64,000 nt of DNA, from positions 1 to 64,000 of the forward strand of contig CAVURM010000005.1 of the NCBI GenBank assembly GCA_963743875.1. Reading direction: 5' to 3'. Below are positions 63,501 through 64,000 of this stretch, in pieces. The notes under the pieces were generated by a model. That model made no database searches and was not told where the DNA came from. It saw only the letters and a program-made list of their open reading frames with translations. Numbering within the stretch: position 1 is the first letter of the stretch; each line of letters begins with the position of its first letter. The position numbers and the translations under genes were made by a program. This DNA comes from RHKX01 sp963743875 (GTDB lineage: Bacteria; Actinomycetota; Thermoleophilia; Solirubrobacterales; 70-9).

Positions 63501-64000
63501 AGCTCCAGGCGGGACTGACAGTGGACGGTCGCTACCGGTTGATCAACCGGATCGGCTCCGGCGGGATGGCCGACGTCTGGCGCGCCCACGACTCCGAGCT
63601 GGGGCGGGACGTCGCGCTCAAGCTCCTGCACGAGAACTTCGCTCGCGACAAGGAGTTCGTCGAGCGGTTCCGCCGCGAAGCCTCGGCGGCGGCCGGCCTC
63701 CAGCACCCGAACGTCGTCAGCGTCTACGACCGGGGGACCTACGAGGACAGCTATTACATCTCGATGGAGCTCGTCGAGGGCTCGTCGCTGCGGGAGTTGA
63801 TCAACCAGGGCCTCGACATCGAGGAGTCGGTCGAGGTCACCCGCCAGGTGCTCGCGGCCTCCAGCTTCGCCCACGACCAGGGGATCGTCCACCGTGACCT
63901 GAAGCCGCTCAACGTGCTGATCGACCGCGCCGGGCGGGTCCGGGTGACCGACTTCGGCATCGCCCGCGCCGGCGGGTCGGAGATCACCAGGACCGGATCG
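63497..64000 (+). CDS. pknB: PASTA-type Ser/Thr kinase PknB, 3' part outside the window
   Basis: 168 residues visible. GSGGMADVWRAHDSELG (P-loop), VALKLLHEN (Lys), ELVEGSSLRELI, GIVHRDLKPLNVLI (catalytic loop) and DFGIARAGGSEIT (activation loop start). The overall N-lobe is that of PknB-like kinases; PASTA repeats would follow. Last gene of the cluster; phosphorylates FhaA/FhaB-linked targets and is opposed by PstP. ATG 63497 overlaps the pbpA stop. Confidence 0.93.
   Translation, partial: MKLQAGLTVDGRYRLINRIGSGGMADVWRAHDSELGRDVALKLLHENFARDKEFVERFRREASAAAGLQHPNVVSVYDRGTYEDSYYISMELVEGSSLRELINQGLDIEESVEVTRQVLAASSFAHDQGIVHRDLKPLNVLIDRAGRVRVTDFGIARAGGSEITRTGS

Overview
The window is GC-rich, densely coded, almost fully bacterial-chromosomal DNA. 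Its centre is a replication-origin region in the classic order parB-parA-rsmG-jag-yidC-yidD-rnpA-rpmH (minus strand) diverging from dnaA-dnaN-recF-DUF721-gyrB-gyrA (plus strand). An FHA/PP2C/RodA/PBP/PASTA-type-kinase cluster at the right end is the actinobacterial cell-wall signalling cluster. Together with very high GC, a Thermoleophilia-like gene content (HNH protein beside pheA, FHA proteins, DUF4446, MFS, many VapBC) and leaderless promoters, this points to Actinomycetota, most likely Thermoleophilia/Solirubrobacterales; the order-level call is inference.

Layout. 1-9 kb: a frameshifted RecQ-type helicase with a phosphoribosyltransferase tail, HicA with two tandem HicB, a broken secreted protein, VapBC pairs, a secreted nuclease, and a graveyard of two Ser/Thr kinases and one FHA protein broken by several frameshifts. 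9-15 kb: small membrane protein, secreted trypsin-like protease, a VapBC whose antitoxin is frameshifted, ilvA-ridA, a candidate new two-gene TA-like pair, an MFS exporter. 15.8-22.9 kb: a redox island, with a six-gene minus-strand operon (two small membrane proteins, ApbE, ferric-reductase-like cytochrome b, FAD reductase, ferredoxin) diverging from a two-component system, a Thr/Pro-rich membrane protein and a membrane haem protein. 23-26.4 kb: VapBC translationally coupled to a RecD2 helicase, then a minus-strand VapC with Phd-type antitoxin. 26.4-36.3 kb: membrane proteins, GtrA, a phosphatase-superfamily enzyme, MOSC protein, aminotransferase-Ddl, a beta-propeller/PKD protein, bifunctional nuclease, tRNA-Ile. 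36.3-51.7 kb: origin core. 51.7-56.1 kb: a structured non-coding unit, exported protein, HNH protein, pheA, DUF4446. 56.2-64 kb: kinase, fhaA, fhaB, pstP, rodA/ftsW, pbpA, pknB (cut by the window edge).

The observations I would follow first are: (i) a hairpin that holds a near-complete complement of the 16S 3' end in its loop, followed by a 14-codon ORF and an intrinsic terminator, just after gyrA; (ii) two 80-nt structured repeats with a conserved 24-nt loop but different, still-paired stems; (iii) a 45-nt palindromic repeat found twice beside gene ends; (iv) two parS-like sites embedded in the 5' end of yidD, so that the protein carries a duplicated hexapeptide; (v) an intein splitting GyrA right after the catalytic tyrosine; (vi) a redox operon with ApbE but no recognisable flavin-acceptor domain; (vii) toxin-antitoxin promoters in which a palindrome overlaps the -10 box a few bases from the start codon. 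Single-base frameshifts recur (recQ, apbE, its neighbour, one vapB, the kinase remnants); those in homopolymers could be sequencing errors.
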